NCBI GenBank assembly: GCA_960531495.1
Contig: OY482848.1
Location: 36,423,317-36,487,316 of the forward strand
Direction: 5' to 3'
From: Zeus faber
Taxonomy: Eukaryota > Chordata > Actinopteri > Zeiformes > Zeidae
Length of the DNA stretch: 64,000 bases
Position 1 is the first letter of the stretch. The number at the start of each line of letters is the position of its first letter. Below, one piece after another: positions 35,736 to 57,990 of the stretch. The notes beneath the pieces are model-generated. The model ran no database searches, was not told the origin of the DNA, and saw nothing but the letters and a program-made list of their open reading frames with translations. The translations under genes were made by a program, and so were the position numbers.

Positions 35736-36250
35736 TGCATGGTGCTTCTCCACCGCATGGAAGCGCCTCTTCCGTTAGGCAAAGGTTGTGGGTGGAACCT
35801 GGTTCTTATTTCGGCGGCGTCTCCGTCCAGGTTCCAGGCGAGCTGAGGCGATACCGAAATGTCACGTGAAAAAAACTGCAGACGACCGATTGGTCGCTGC
35901 TGCGCGACACGGGCAAGAGCGTGACTGAGAACATCTGCCCGCACGGCTGTTCTTGTTTCTTTCAATTAGGAAAATAAATAAAATACAGTGATGACTGGTT
36001 TTGTTTGGAGCAGTGGGGAATGGCCACATGGAGCGGAGATTTTTTTTTTCCGGGGTCTTGAAAAAAAAGACGCCACAAAAAAAGCAGAAAAGCTTCTCCA
36101 GCCACACACCGTCGCCAGGCTCCATCGTTCCTCTGTGTGTTGCGTTCAAGATGACGTCACGGCGTCGCTATGGGAACTATCAGAAGAGGTAAACATAGTA
36201 CCCGGTACCAAAGTGGGTAGAGTGGAGTGGGTTCCATGCAGTGGAAAAGC
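35736..36250. mobile_element. MITE with terminal inverted repeats ending in a CCACTGCATGG-type motif
   Basis: The left end has CTTCTCCACCGCATGGAAG and the right end is its inverse (TTCCATGCAGTGGAAAAGC). GGTACC-type and GTTCCAGGCGAGCTGAGG segments lie inside, a layout common to abundant non-autonomous DNA elements of fish. It carries no transposase. Superfamily uncertain. Confidence 0.6.
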
Positions 36251-36439
36251 CTCATGAGATTACTACTCAATATTATATCATATCCGGTGACGATAAGCAA
36301 TGAGCAAGCAATGGTAAAGCCTAACTGATATAAGCAGATGGCGGCTTCTCCACCCCTCTGCCCCGCCTCCGCTGCTCCATCAGTAGAGGCGGAACCAAAC
36401 GCAGACACAGACAATGGAATGAGGTCATATGATACAGGG

Positions 36440-36445
36440 TTTATT
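36440..36445 (-). terminator. Candidate polyA signal of the SLAM/CD2-like receptor gene
   Basis: AATAAA on the minus strand, about 520 bases after the stop codon at 36968. It is the nearest canonical signal I see downstream of that gene. Confidence 0.45.
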
Positions 36446-36967
36446 GTGGGGACAGAAGCAGGAGGGCAGGCGAGGCAGAAGGGAAGATGTGATGGTGGAG
36501 GGCGGATCTGAGCTGAGCTGGATGGCGGACAAGGGGGCAGGCGTGGCTGGATGAGGGCGAGCTGGGCCTCCTATTGGCTGGCGCCGGGCGATGCTGATGC
36601 TTGTTATGTATATATATCCTGGCTCTGGGAGCGTCCCTGGTCTGTTTCTTGTTGCCTTTGGAAACACTCAAAATTAAACGACCAATCACAGCACGGGGCA
36701 CAGAGAGAAACACTTCAGCCCGTTTCTGCTTCAGACTCAGGCGTCTGGAGTCATCTCGTCAGCTGTTTCCTGCGAGAATGCCAATAGTTTTTCTGAACCA
36801 CTCGTCAGGGGAAGAATCTCCAGTCCTTTCGTCACTAATGGGGATCGGCCCTTGTTGCCACCTGTTGGCTGCATTGCGTGATACAACCGAAAATGGAACA
36901 AATCTTGTCAAGAGCCAAATTTCCAAAAACAACCAAACTTTTCATCACGGCGGTGCTCTTAGACGTC

Positions 36968-47946
<10,979 letters not shown>

Positions 47947-48130
47947 CTCCCGCTGAAAACAGCAGCAAGCGCCGCGGCATCAAAACACAACGACTCCGCT
48001 GGAGCGAGCGGCGTCTCCGTCGGAGGCTGCGCTGCTCGTCTGTCCCCACCAGCCAATCAGCTCCGGCCTCAGAGGGAGGCAGCCAATCAGCTTCAGCCTC
48101 CCAGGCCGGGCCCTTGTTTTGGACGACAGC
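47947..48130 (-). promoter_or_regulatory. Candidate promoter of the receptor gene
   Basis: Two AGCCAATCAGCT-type boxes lie 30 bp apart (CCAAT at 48053-48057 and 48083-48087), about 110-140 bp upstream of the start codon at 47946. The surrounding sequence is CpG-rich. CCAAT boxes act in either orientation. No clear TATA box is seen. A real start site is inferred only. Confidence 0.45.
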
Positions 48131-48279
48131 GCCACCTAACGAATTATAGTGTAAGACGCAGGATCCAAGGAGTTCATCACAAACTCACAAACTTGACATT
48201 TCAGCGCGTATGTCAACGGTCGTACGCACGTGTATGTGACAAATGCACCTCTTGAATCTTGAATTTAATCTTGAATCTC

Positions 48280-48680
48280 ACCAGGAGATTATGCACGATA
48301 AGTACAAAGACTCAATATCTAAGTAATTCAACTGATTCCTAAAAGGTAATGCTGTTAATATAAAAGAATAAGATCAAATCAAATAAGAGTACAAAGGTAA
48401 TATACTGATCGGGGATACAACATGGAAATAACAGGAATAGACTATTGTGTATATACAGATATGTGAACTAAAGTACATGTGAATAAAGGGAGGTGGTGTG
48501 TGTTGAGATATACAGTACAGTATACAACAGTACTACACAGCAATACAGTAAAACCCAACAGAACAGCAGTACAATGCAGTATGCAGTAACCCAGAACAGT
48601 CATACAGTATGCAGTACAGTACACAGTAACCCAGTACAGTGATACAGTATGCATTACAGTTTGCTACATACAGTACAGTA
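48280..48680 (-). mobile_element. 3' part of a CR1/L2-type LINE, left of the Tigger insertion
   Basis: Read on the minus strand it has the TACTGTACTG-rich segment, CACATATCTGTATATACACA and a TTCAAGATT tail, matching 42790-43295. Its other part lies beyond the Tigger-like element, from 53978. A separate short tail in the opposite orientation (GTGACAAATGCACCTCTTG) abuts at 48236-48275. Confidence 0.65.
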
Positions 48681-49759
48681 TACAGTGGTACCTGGACTTA
48701 GGACTGTAATTGGCTCTATAAGAACGGTCGTATGTCCAAGCAATCTTTCCCTTATACTCCAGGCTCATATTTCTCTATGATTTCCTTCTTAGTTTCAATG
48801 GGAGTCGTTGTCATCTTTTTCTTTTTCCATCGTCCTTCTTCTTAGGACTCATCATGAAGGTGAAAATAAACAAAATACACAGTAAATATGAAGAAAATAT
48901 CCATAAGCCACCAACTACCTGCACACACCATGTAGGTCGCCCGCTCACTGACTGACTGCTAACTGACTGACTGACTGACTGACTGCTAACTGACTGACTG
49001 ACTGACTGACTGACTGACTGACTGCTAACTGACTGACTGACTGACTGACTGACTGCTGACCGACCGACTGACTGACTGACTGACTGACCGGCTGCTGACT
49101 GACTGGCCGCTGACGCGCCAACTGCAAATTTCCACGCTCTTATCTTGGAGCAGTCGGTCACAAGTCGATACAAATTTTCGCGACTATGGCTGCTGGTATC
49201 TTGGATTAGTCCAGAGCTTCTCAATTATTTTCTGTTACGCCCCCCCTAGGAAGAAGTAAACATTTCACGCCCCCCACCTCTCTGCCGCAACTGTAAATAG
49301 TATAATTTGTCTATAAAATAGTTATAAGTTCATCGCTGCATAACATTGTATCCTTATTAACATTACAGAAAACAAAAAAAGAAAAAAAAAGAAATATAGA
49401 TCAACTTACAACAAAGAATAACTTTATTAACATTGTTTTTTAGTCTGTAACAGAAAAGACTTAAAGTGCATCAATTTGCCTGAAATTAAAAAAAAAATGT
49501 CAATCCTTATTTAAACTGTAAACATTTTTTGACCATTTGATACTGAAAAATAAATTAAAAATAATCAATAAATAATAATAAATTCAAATTGATCAGCAAC
49601 GTTAACTCAGGAGCACAATATATGAAACACTTTGAACCATCTGATACTGAAAAATAAAATTAAATATAATCAATAAATAATAATAAATTCAAATTGATCA
49701 GCAACATTAACTCAGGAGCAGGATTCTTCATAGGACTAGCTGTTAAAATCCTTAAATTT

Positions 49760-51915
49760 TCAACACAACAATTGAGAGGGTTGGAAATGTCATCTTGGTT
49801 GGGGTGAGTTTTTCACAGATCACGTGGTGCCACCAATGCGACACATCTTCAGTTGTGTGCCCCGGCTTCATTGGATGTTTCGGCCATTTGTCACAAGACA
49901 CCCTCTGCCGAGGTTGGCCCACCACAGGTTCATCAGACCTGAGTGTGTGTCGCATGGTGGCACCAACATGATTATTTGGCAGCCCATGTTGCATCCCTCT
50001 GTTTCAGCCACAGCCAGTGACTGCTCCACTCGGCTGCAGTGGCAAGTTCTTTGATCGCCTTCCTTTGGGCCTGCCCTCTGATCCCTACCTCCTTCAAGAG
50101 CCTTGTGGGGGACTTGGCCACAAAACCTCTGCAGCCCAACTCCACTGGCCACACCTTCACATTCCAGCCCCGCTGGAGGTGGCCTCCTCCCATGGGACAG
50201 TCAGCTTCACCAATAAAGACTCGCCGGCAGGACTTGGACCAGAGGACAAGATCTGGGCACAGGTTGGTAACTGCAATTTCGGGGGGGCAGGACATCATAA
50301 GTGGCTCTGACGATGAAACTTAGCCTATTCGACTCCATGCCCCATATCTCGCTCCATGTAATTTTCCTCCTCTCCACGCCATCCCACTTCATCCAGCGGC
50401 TTTGCTGGGCTTGAGAGACTGCCTTGGCACACCTGGCTGCTTCCTCCTGGTGGCGCACCTCTTCCACAACTATGTGCCGCCGTTCGGTTTGAGTAGCCTT
50501 TTGCCTTGTGGGTGTTGTTGCCAAGCCAAGGCCCCCTCTGCCATGTTCGACATAACCCACTACATCCCGGTGCCTGAGGGCCGTCTTTGCCACCGCAACT
50601 GCTGCCCATGGCTTCCATTTCCTCCCCGTTGTTCGGTTGGAGCAGCACCTCTGACAAATGGATCCCGGGATTCTGTGAGAGTCATCTCCAGCCTTGATTT
50701 GGCACATTTGTACTCGCAGGGAGAGGGTTCCGCTGCCATACAGGCCAATGCACTTCCTCACTTGTGCATTTACTAGCCTCTCTAGCCGATTGGCATGGGA
50801 TAGAGTGACCTCATAGATGGAAATTGGCCACATGAGACGGGGCAGCAGCCCAAACTGAAAGCACCACAGCTTCAGCTTCCCAGGGAGAGCAGTGTTGTTG
50901 ATCTGCTTGAGGCCACTGATTGTATCCTGCCTGAGTTGTTCCACCTTCCTCGAGTCTTTGAGTTCTGCGCTATACCAGCGGCCAAGGCTTTTGATAGGCT
51001 TCTCCAGAACTGTTGGTATTGGCTCATTGTTGACATGGAACCTCTCATTGGCAAGCTGGCCTTTGACAATGGAGATACTGCAGGATTTGCTGGGTTTAAT
51101 CTCCATTCGTGCCCATTTGATGTTTCCCTGGAGTTTATCCAGCAGGTGTTTGGTGCATGAGTTTGTTGTTGTTATTGTTGTCATGTCGTCCATGTACCCC
51201 CTGATTGGAGGAAGATGCAGCCCGTTCTTCAACCGTTCCCCTCCAACCACCCATCGGGATGCTCGAATAATAAGCTCCGTTGCCATGGTAAATGCCAGTG
51301 GAGAGATGGTGCAGCCCGCCATTATGCCTATCTCGAGGTGCTGCCAGGCAGTTATACTGGCCTGTGTTGTAACACAGAACTGGAGGTCTTGGAAGTAGGC
51401 TTTGACCAGCCTTGTGATACCCTCTGGGACTTGGAAGAAGTTGAACGGCGTCCACAAAATCTCATGAGGCACTGACCCGAAGGCATTGGCAAGATGTAAG
51501 AAAACCACATGCAGGTCTTTCTTCTCCTTCTTGGCTGTCTGTACCTGGTGCCAGATGACATTTGTGTGTTCCAGGCATCCCGAGAATTCACTTATCCCTG
51601 CCTTCTGCACTGAGGTGTCGACAAAGTTGTTCTTCTGCAAGAATACTGAGAGCCTCTGGGCCACAACACTGAAAAATATCTTTCCTTCCACATTCAGGAG
51701 GCTGATCTGGTGGAACTGTTTGATGGTTGAGGAATTCTTCTCTTTGGGAATCAGGATCCCTCCTGCCCGTCGCCATGCCTTTGGTATAATTCTTTTTTCC
51801 CATGCCACTTTCATGAGCTACCAGAGGTACCTCAAGACGCCCGGCGTGTTCTTATAGAGCCTATATGGAACGCCATTGTGCCCAGGGGCTGAGGCTGTTC
51901 TTGCCCGCTTTACTG
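49760..51915 (-). mobile_element. R2/HERO-like LINE, 5'-truncated, nearly full RT domain
   Basis: On the minus strand the segment KNTPGVLRYLW is followed by an in-frame TAG and then a 535-codon open frame (51814-50207). It shows IIPKAWRRAGGILIPKEKNS, LLNVEGKIFFSVVAQRLSVF, the HLANAFGSVPHEIL segment and the catalytic YMDD. A shift near a C7 run at about 50285 separates it from the C-terminal PDLVLWSKSCRRVF and VELGCRGFVAKSPTRLLK (to 49972), features of the restriction-like endonuclease region of R2/HERO LINEs. The zinc-knuckle segment normally between YDVLP and PDLVLWS is missing. The element is therefore inactive, though its reverse transcriptase is only lightly damaged. Confidence 0.82.
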
Positions 51916-52079
51916 TATACAGCACAATATATAAAATGCTTTGACCTATAAAACAATAATGAATAAAACAATTTGTGCTGATTGTTTTTTTATCAAAATG
52001 AGGAAGTCAGGATTAATGGCTACAATGAGCACGTTTTGCAGTGCACAGCTTTTCGAAGCTGGGTTTGAAGCATGAATCT

Positions 52080-53560
52080 GCAACTTTCAGCTCCTGCTCA
52101 ATGTTTAGCTAGGACCTATACTTGGTCTTCAGTGCAGCAACAGCAGAGAAGCCAGTCTCACAAAGATAAGATGTTGCAAAAGGAAGAAGAATGCCCATGG
52201 CCCTCTGCCCTAAGAGTGGATACTGCCTCTCTACACTCAGTGTCTGTGATGTGAACCTCAGTCTCAATGTGGAGTCAGACGTCATATCAATGAACTGGTC
52301 CTCCTCTGCAGAGCTGAAAGCAGTTAGAGCTGGTGCATTGAAAGGATCTCTCACCCAGTCATATTGGGAACTGTTTTCAGGGAAGTACTTTTTAAAGAAT
52401 CCCATCAGTGATGAAATATGCTCCTTTAATATATGGAATCACTGAGGTGGCATCATAGTCTGTAGTATCAACAAATTCATGCAGGTTCTCGAATGAATCA
52501 GTATTTCCTTCATCAAGTCGCCTGCCCCACACTGCAAGCTTTCCAGTGAAAGAGCTGATCTTGTCTGTGACCTGAGGGAGGTGTTTATCTTTCCCTTGAA
52601 GCTGTAGATTTAGTTCATTTAGCTTTCCAAATATGTCACTCAGGTAGGCCGGTTTTGCGAGGAAGTTCTCATCACTAAATCTTTCTGCGAGGTCATGCTT
52701 GTGCTCCTGCTCCAAAAACATTCTTATCTGCTCTCTGAGCTCAAAAACCCGGGACAAGACTCTTCCTGGTGACAGCCACCTTGCTTCACTGTGAAACAGC
52801 ACAGCTTGATGTTCAGCTCCATCTCCTCACAGATAGCAGAGAAGACTCTTGTTTTTAGTGGTCTGGTCTTTATAAAATTGACTACACCTACAATGTCAGT
52901 CATAACCTCACTTAATTCAGAGGAAAGGTGCCTTGATGCCAGTGCTTCTCTGTGTATAACACAGTGTGTCCACTCAGCATTAGGTGAGGCCTTCTTGATG
53001 AGCGCCCCAAGTCCTTTTCTCATCCCTGCCATGGTCTGTGCACCATCACTGCAAACACCAATGCAGTTCTCCAACTTTAGCCCATTCTCAGTCAGGAGGC
53101 GGTCCAGTATTTTGAATAGCTCTTCAGCTGTGGCTCTATCTCTGACATATTTACAAAAAAGTAGATCCTCACACAGGGAGTTTGTCACGTCAAAACCTAC
53201 AAAAGCCATAGACAAACAGTATTTGTCTCTGTCGGTTGCTTCATGGAACTGTGAGGCAAAACGTTTGTCTTTGAGTTTATCTACCACCTGTTCTTTAAGA
53301 TCGTTAGCATGTCATTTGTACGTCTGGCGACAGTGTCATTGGACAGAGGGATAGTTTTTATTTTTGCAGCACTTGGTCATCCAGCATGACAGAGACCATG
53401 TCTAATGCTGCAGGCAGTACCAGCTCCTCTGCTGTGGAGTGGTTTTTTTTTTGCACTGAGCAATTTGGTACACCACCTTACATGATGCTAACAGTGCTCG
53501 CTCGTTTACTGAGGTAGCATTCACAAAGCGGGACGATTGTTGACAATATTCAGGACGTTT
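52080..53560 (-). pseudogene. hAT transposase (SCAND3/ZBED5-like), broken
   Basis: Three overlapping frames on the minus strand (53287-52724, 52802-52392, 52405-52109) give one family order: YCLSMAFVGFDVTNSLCEDL, CSDGAQTMAGMRKGLGALI, WTHCVIHREALASRHLSSEL, WLSPGRVLSRVFELREQIRM, and the C-terminal dimerisation segment LLPFATSYLCETGFSAVAAL. Sequence upstream to about 53530 adds SVNERALLASCKVVYQIA. At least two frame changes are needed, so it is not functional. No zinc-finger BED domain is visible at the 5' end. Confidence 0.85.
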
Positions 53561-53977
53561 TCGCTGAAAAACTCAAGCGGCTTCAAGATTCAAGATTTTT
53601 ATTTGTCACATCTTGACAAAGATGTGACAAATATCTCCCACCGTAGTCACAGTGAAGCCAAGCGCTACCTACGCTTCGTCATATTTCCTCCTCTTAGCTT
53701 TCGGGAAATTTACATTTGTCTCATTATCTCCGTCTCTCCCCGTCTTTCTTTTCATCGCTGTTAAATATTTTTCCATGGGGTCTCTTAAGGGTTTGTAATC
53801 TGCACTTCATATCTCCTGCAAAAAAAACCTACTTCCTGCGGCAAAAAAAGCATGTTCCCCGGGGTCAGAGCGCCCCCCCTGCCATCGCTCCGAGCCCCCC
53901 CAGGGGGGGCGCCCCACTATTTGAGAAACACTGGATTAGTCGTAAGTAGATGCAGTCATAAGTAGAGGTACCACTGT

Positions 53978-55270
53978 ACAACAGTACGGCACAGCAGTAC
54001 CCTAAATTTCCTCAGCTGCCTGAGGTGGTAAAGACGCTGCCTTGCCTTTCTCACCAGAGTGTCTGTTTTTAAAGTCCATGTTAAGTCCTCTGTGATGTGG
54101 ACTCCCAGGTACTTGAAGCTGCTCACCCTGTCAACAGAAGTCCAATTAATCACCAAGGTCGCATGCGTCCTCGGTTGTAATCCTCTCCTAAAGTCCACAA
54201 TCAGCTCCTTAGTTTTGCTGACGTTCAGGTGGAGGCTGTTGTCCTGGCACAACAGGGTGTCAGGTCAGCCACCTCCTGGCGGTAGACCTTCTCATCGTCG
54301 TCGGTGATCAGGCCACCATGACGGTGTCGTCAGCAAACTTGATGATGGTGTTGGAGCTGGATCTGGCCACACAGTCATGTGTGTAAAGGACGCACAGTAG
54401 GGGGCTGAGGACGCAGCCCTGGGGGGATCCTGTGTTCAGGGTGAGGGAGCTGGACATGTGCCTCCCCACCCTACCACCTGGTGCCTGGCTGAGAGGAAGT
54501 CCAGGATCCAGGCACACAGTGGAGTGTTCAGTCCAAGCTACTGCAGCTTGACAGCCAGTCTGGTGGGTACTATGGTGTTGAAAGCTGAACTGTAGTCAAT
54601 GAACAGCAATCTCACATAGGCCCCCTTTTGGCCTCCAGGTGTGTGAGCGTGGTGTGCAGTAGTTGGGAGTCCGGGTCTTGCGTGGATCTGTTCTGCTGGT
54701 ACAGGGGATGGTAGCTCAGGTGGTAGAGCTGGTGGTCTAGTGATCTAAAGGTTGCTGGTTCGATCCCAGGCTCCTCCTGCTAGCATGCTGTAGTGTCCTT
54801 GAGCGAGACACTTAACCCCTCATTGCTCCTGATGGCTGCGTCCGTCTGTGTTTGAACAATTGTAAGTCGCTTTGGATAAAACGTCTGCGGTGTTTGAACA
54901 ATTGTAAGTCGCTTTGGATAAAAGCGTCTGCTAAATGTAAATGGTACACAAACTGCAGCTGGTCCAAGGTGCGGGGGACGGAGGTGCAGATATATTCCTT
55001 AATCGGCCTCTGGAAGTCATGCTCAGACACTGAGAGTGCGCTTATCCCCAGCGGTGTAACTCCAATTAGCTAGTGGGGCTGTTGCCAGAAACCGCGCAAA
55101 AAAGGGGTTTAGTTGGTTGGCTCAGGAGGCGTCCACACCCGTGGCTGGGGAGGAGCTGCTCTTATAGTTCATAATAGTCCACAGCCCCTGCCACAAGCAT
55201 CTGGTGTCCCGTAGCTCCACTGTGTCTCTGTACGTCCCTTTAGAGTGCTTCACCGCCCAGGAGGGAGGGT
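53978..55270 (-). mobile_element. CR1/L2-type LINE reverse transcriptase fragment, right of the Tigger insertion
   Basis: Minus-strand segments include NTGSPQGCVLSPLLCVLYTH, TIIKFADDTVMVA (the catalytic FADD) at about 54310-54450, LHLNVSKTKELIVDFRRGLQ and FKYLGVHITEDLTWTLKTD at about 54040-54250. DTRCLWQGLWTIMNYK-like sequence follows upstream to 55270. Several frame breaks are present. It is interrupted by a SINE at 54704-54941 and, near its 3' end, by the Tigger-like element. Confidence 0.8.
54704..54941 (+). mobile_element. tRNA-derived SINE with 7-bp target duplication
   Basis: The head has polymerase III boxes: A box TAGCTCAGGTGG and B box GGTTCGATCCC. The tail is GTAAGTCGCTTTGGATAAAA, GCGTCTGCTAAATGTAA. 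TGGTACA flanks it at 54697-54703 and 54942-54948. The 3' part carries a 45-bp internal duplication of the TTTGAACAATTGTAAGTCGC segment. It sits inside the LINE above. Confidence 0.9.
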
Positions 55271-55716
55271 TGGAGACCTCCTCACCCTAAACTTAAATAA
55301 AGAAAATATGTTTAAAATGATAGTCATATTCAATTCAATTTAATTGCCATTGACACAATATGCAGGCACATAGGTGAACTAAAAGAGTGTTGCAGCTTTC
55401 CTAAATGGTGCAAGGAGGAGGGGCCACATAGGTTCATACACTGCCTAAAAATAAGTGCAGATAAAAGACAAATAATATCAACATATTTATTAGCTTGCAT
55501 TGAACGTCGATTTCAACTTCTGCCATTTTAAACTAGTTTCACGTTTACTTACGTTTAGTTCTGCTCCAATTTATGATATAGAAATGATATAATCACCAAC
55601 ATTTTTATTTAAACTGGTTTGAATTGATAGACATTAGAACCCCAAGCTTTTCACTGGTCTTCTCAGGGTCACATCCGGTTGTAAAAACACAACAACTGAG
55701 AGCAAATGTAGCTGAA
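55271..55716. other. Intergenic sequence without recognised features
   Basis: A/T-rich; I see no gene or confident element. Confidence 0.4.
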
Positions 55717-55915
55717 AGCAGGGGTGTCAAACCTCTGGCCCGGGGACCACATTCAGTCCATGCTGCAGTGATGGACAAAGTGGTGGAAAACCACACTTGA
55801 GTAAAAGTAGACATATCTTACTAGAAAACTACTCTGGTATCAGTGAAAGTCACCATTAGAAACTACTTGAGTAAAAGTATGAAAGTATCTGATATTAAAG
55901 GTACTTTAGTATCCG
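55717..55915. mobile_element. hAT-like end fragments
   Basis: CAGGGGTGTCAAACCTCTGG at 55718 is a hAT-type end. It is followed by ACTTGAGTAAAAGTA motifs (about 55796 and 55866) typical of another abundant fish DNA element. Neither is complete. Confidence 0.5.
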
Positions 55916-56157
55916 CTGCTCATCTGCTACTCATCCACTGCTCCGCTGTTCATCGAGCTCCACTGGTTACCTGTAGCCACTTGGTTACCTGTAGCCGCTC
56001 GCATCAAGTTCAAGTCTCTGATGCTGGCCTACAGAGTGATTGTTGGGAATGCTCCCATCTACTTAAATGCTCTTGAAAAACAGCATGTTACCCTCCGGAT
56101 GCTGCGTTCATCAAATGAGCGTCGCCTGCCTCTGCCGGCTGTACAACCACGGCGATC
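55916..56157 (+). mobile_element. L2-type LINE ORF2 C-terminal fragment
   Basis: Translation gives RIKFKSLMLAYRVIVGNAPI, YLNALEKQ and LRSSNERRLPLPAVQPRRS, matching the C-terminal part of fish L2-like ORF2. Short, with a duplicated VTCS segment at 55965-55995. Confidence 0.75.
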
Positions 56158-56810
56158 AAGATTCAAGATTCAAGATTCAAGAGGTTTATTCATCACATAC
56201 ATATACATACTTTCATACATATATGCAGTGAAATGTAATGCAACGCACCCGGTGATAACACACAATATGTCCTAGGAAAAATTCCTTTCTAAGACCAACT
56301 AACTGGCTCCTGCTTTGAATTTGGTTTTTGTTTTGTCTGATTTTATTCTGGTTGCCAATTTTTCCGTATTTTCCAGTAAAAGACAAGAGGCACTTCATTG
56401 GGTAAGATGCATCTTTCACTCTCACACAATAAAACAAGATTCAAGATTCAAGAGGTTTATTTGTCACATACATATACATACTTTCATGCATATACATACT
56501 TATATACATACTTTCATATATATACATACTTATATACATACATACTTTCATACATATTTCATACATATACATACTTTCATACATATATGCAGTGAAATGT
56601 AATGCAACGCACCCGGTGATTACACACAATATGTTCTAGGAAAATTTCTTTCTAATAGACCAACTAACTGATTCCTAAAACGTAATACAGTAAGTCGAAT
56701 ACTTATAGAATGAATTATAAATATATAGAATAAAATAAAATAAAATAAAATAAAATGGAATAGATAAAGGGAATAGGCTTACGTATATGGGATGGACATG
56801 GGGAGATGAT
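56158..56810 (-). mobile_element. LINE 3' tails, two copies
   Basis: 56158-56290 and 56437-56700 both read on the minus strand as CAGTTAGTTGGTCT-type sequence, GGTGCGTTGCATTACATTTC, tandem CATATATGTATG-type units and a TCTTGAATCTTGAATC tail. The second extends into a T/A-rich TTTTATTTTA tract to about 56800. There it meets the R2/HERO-like fragment, so it probably inserted into or beside it. Confidence 0.7.
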
Positions 56811-56819
56811 AAAGATTCC

Positions 56820-57990
56820 AGTCCAGTTCTGCCTCGTGTCACCGCTCCCACCGGCCTGTTGTGACGCAGTCTTGCCCCTGCTTGAAGACCAGCTTCCTCT
56901 GACGTCCACTTCCTGCCGGTCCTCACGTCAGTACCGGCTCTGGCCACCTTCGGCTCACCTGAGTCTCTGTACTGCGACACCTCTCTGGCTCTCGTCACCT
57001 TGAACCCCTGTTCCATGGACTTGAGAGTCAGTTGAAGCTTGTTGCGGTGTCCATGGAGTGCAATGCTACTCAGGCTCCTTGGTAATCCCAGCCATCTTCT
57101 GAGGTGGTTGCTGACCCTCCTCTCCAAGGACTCAACTGTCAAGATCGGCACTTCATAGACGAGGCATGGCCACAGGATTCTTTGTTGGCCAGACCGGTCC
57201 ACTGATTTTAGCCATCCGTCTAACTCAGTGAAAGTTGAATCGATGGAGGCTGCATCCCTCAGGGTGCTGCCAAACACCTTGCCTAAGCTCTTAACAGGCA
57301 ACAGGCTTCTCTCTGTGATGGCTGGGATGGTTGCGCCTGCAAAGCTGAACCAGAACTTGTCGACAAACTTTCCTCTTCTTCGTACCATTGAGCTCGACTT
57401 GGCTGGCTTGAAGCTTATCCGGGCCCACTCCATCAGCCTCTCCAGCCCCTGCAGGATCCACCGACAGCCTGGGACTGGCAGGTGGCAGGTGACTGGCAGG
57501 CCATCCATAAACGTCCTTGATCGTGTGCCAGCCTGATTGTTGCTGCCTTTGAAGAGGCTCTCATCCTGAAGTTGCTGTAGTAGTCAGCGATGAGTTCTTT
57601 GATTCTGCTGGCAACATGATGTTTTGTCAGTGTGGGCGGCAGCAGCTTGTGTGGTATTGTGCCGTATGCATTTGCCGGGTCGAGCCACAACACTGACAGA
57701 TTGAGCCTTGTTCTCTCTGGCCTCTCGGATGAGCTGCGTTACCACACCCGTGTGGCACTGTGTACCGTCTGGGCTGATGTGTCGATGAAGCTAGGGAGGT
57801 GCTCAGCCGGGTGGAAACAGCACTGAAGAATACCTTGGCTTCGACATATAACAGAGAGGTGATGCGGAACTGATCTATGCTTGGAGTCCTCCTCCTTTGG
57901 GATCCAGTCCAGGGTTGACCAGTGCTTGCCTGGGTTTCTCTGTTTGTCTGAGAAGGACATTAGTTCGGCACAGATTTGCAACAAATTTGA
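56820..57990 (-). mobile_element. R2/HERO-like LINE fragment lacking the catalytic motif
   Basis: Minus-strand segments include LWLDPANAYGTIPHKLLPPT (about 57640-57690), GCRWILQGLERLMEWARISF, PVKSLGKVFGSTLRDAASID, LERRVSNHLRRWLGLPRSLS and VTRAREVSQYRDSGEP. The stretch that should hold the YMDD motif, between the ANAYG and GCRWILQ blocks, is deleted, and the two blocks are in different frames. It is a dead relative of the element at 49760-51915. Confidence 0.8.

Larger units (their letters stand above)
49212..53933 (-). mobile_element. hAT element of the SCAND3/ZBED5-like group, with exact 8-bp target duplication
   Basis: The ends are CAGAGCTTCTCAATTATTT and, inverted, CAGTGTTTCTCAAATAGTGG. 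The exact 8-mer GATTAGTC flanks it at 49204-49211 and 53934-53941. It carries a decayed transposase at 52080-53560 on the minus strand. The 3' part holds a tandem duplication of about 110 bp (49540-49720) and has been entered by an R2/HERO-like LINE. A short LINE tail lies at 53581-53615. Confidence 0.88.
48683..53976. mobile_element. Tigger/pogo-like DNA element carrying nested insertions
   Basis: The left end is CAGTGGTACCTGGACTTA and the right end its inverse (TAAGTAGAGGTACCACTG). A TA lies on both sides (48681-48682 and 53977-53978), the target duplication of the Tc1/mariner superfamily. Its own sequence is only about 520 bp on the left, including a GACT tetranucleotide array at 48945-49100, and about 35 bp on the right, so it was non-autonomous. 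Everything from 49212 to 53933 is a later hAT insertion. Confidence 0.75.

Noticed and set aside
35354-35965. 203-codon minus-strand open frame
   Set aside because: It spans decayed repeat and a MITE end; no domain is visible and it crosses unrelated repeats.
54704-54780. tRNA gene
   Set aside because: A and B boxes are present, but the sequence continues into a SINE body and tail and is flanked by a target duplication; no mature tRNA end is visible.
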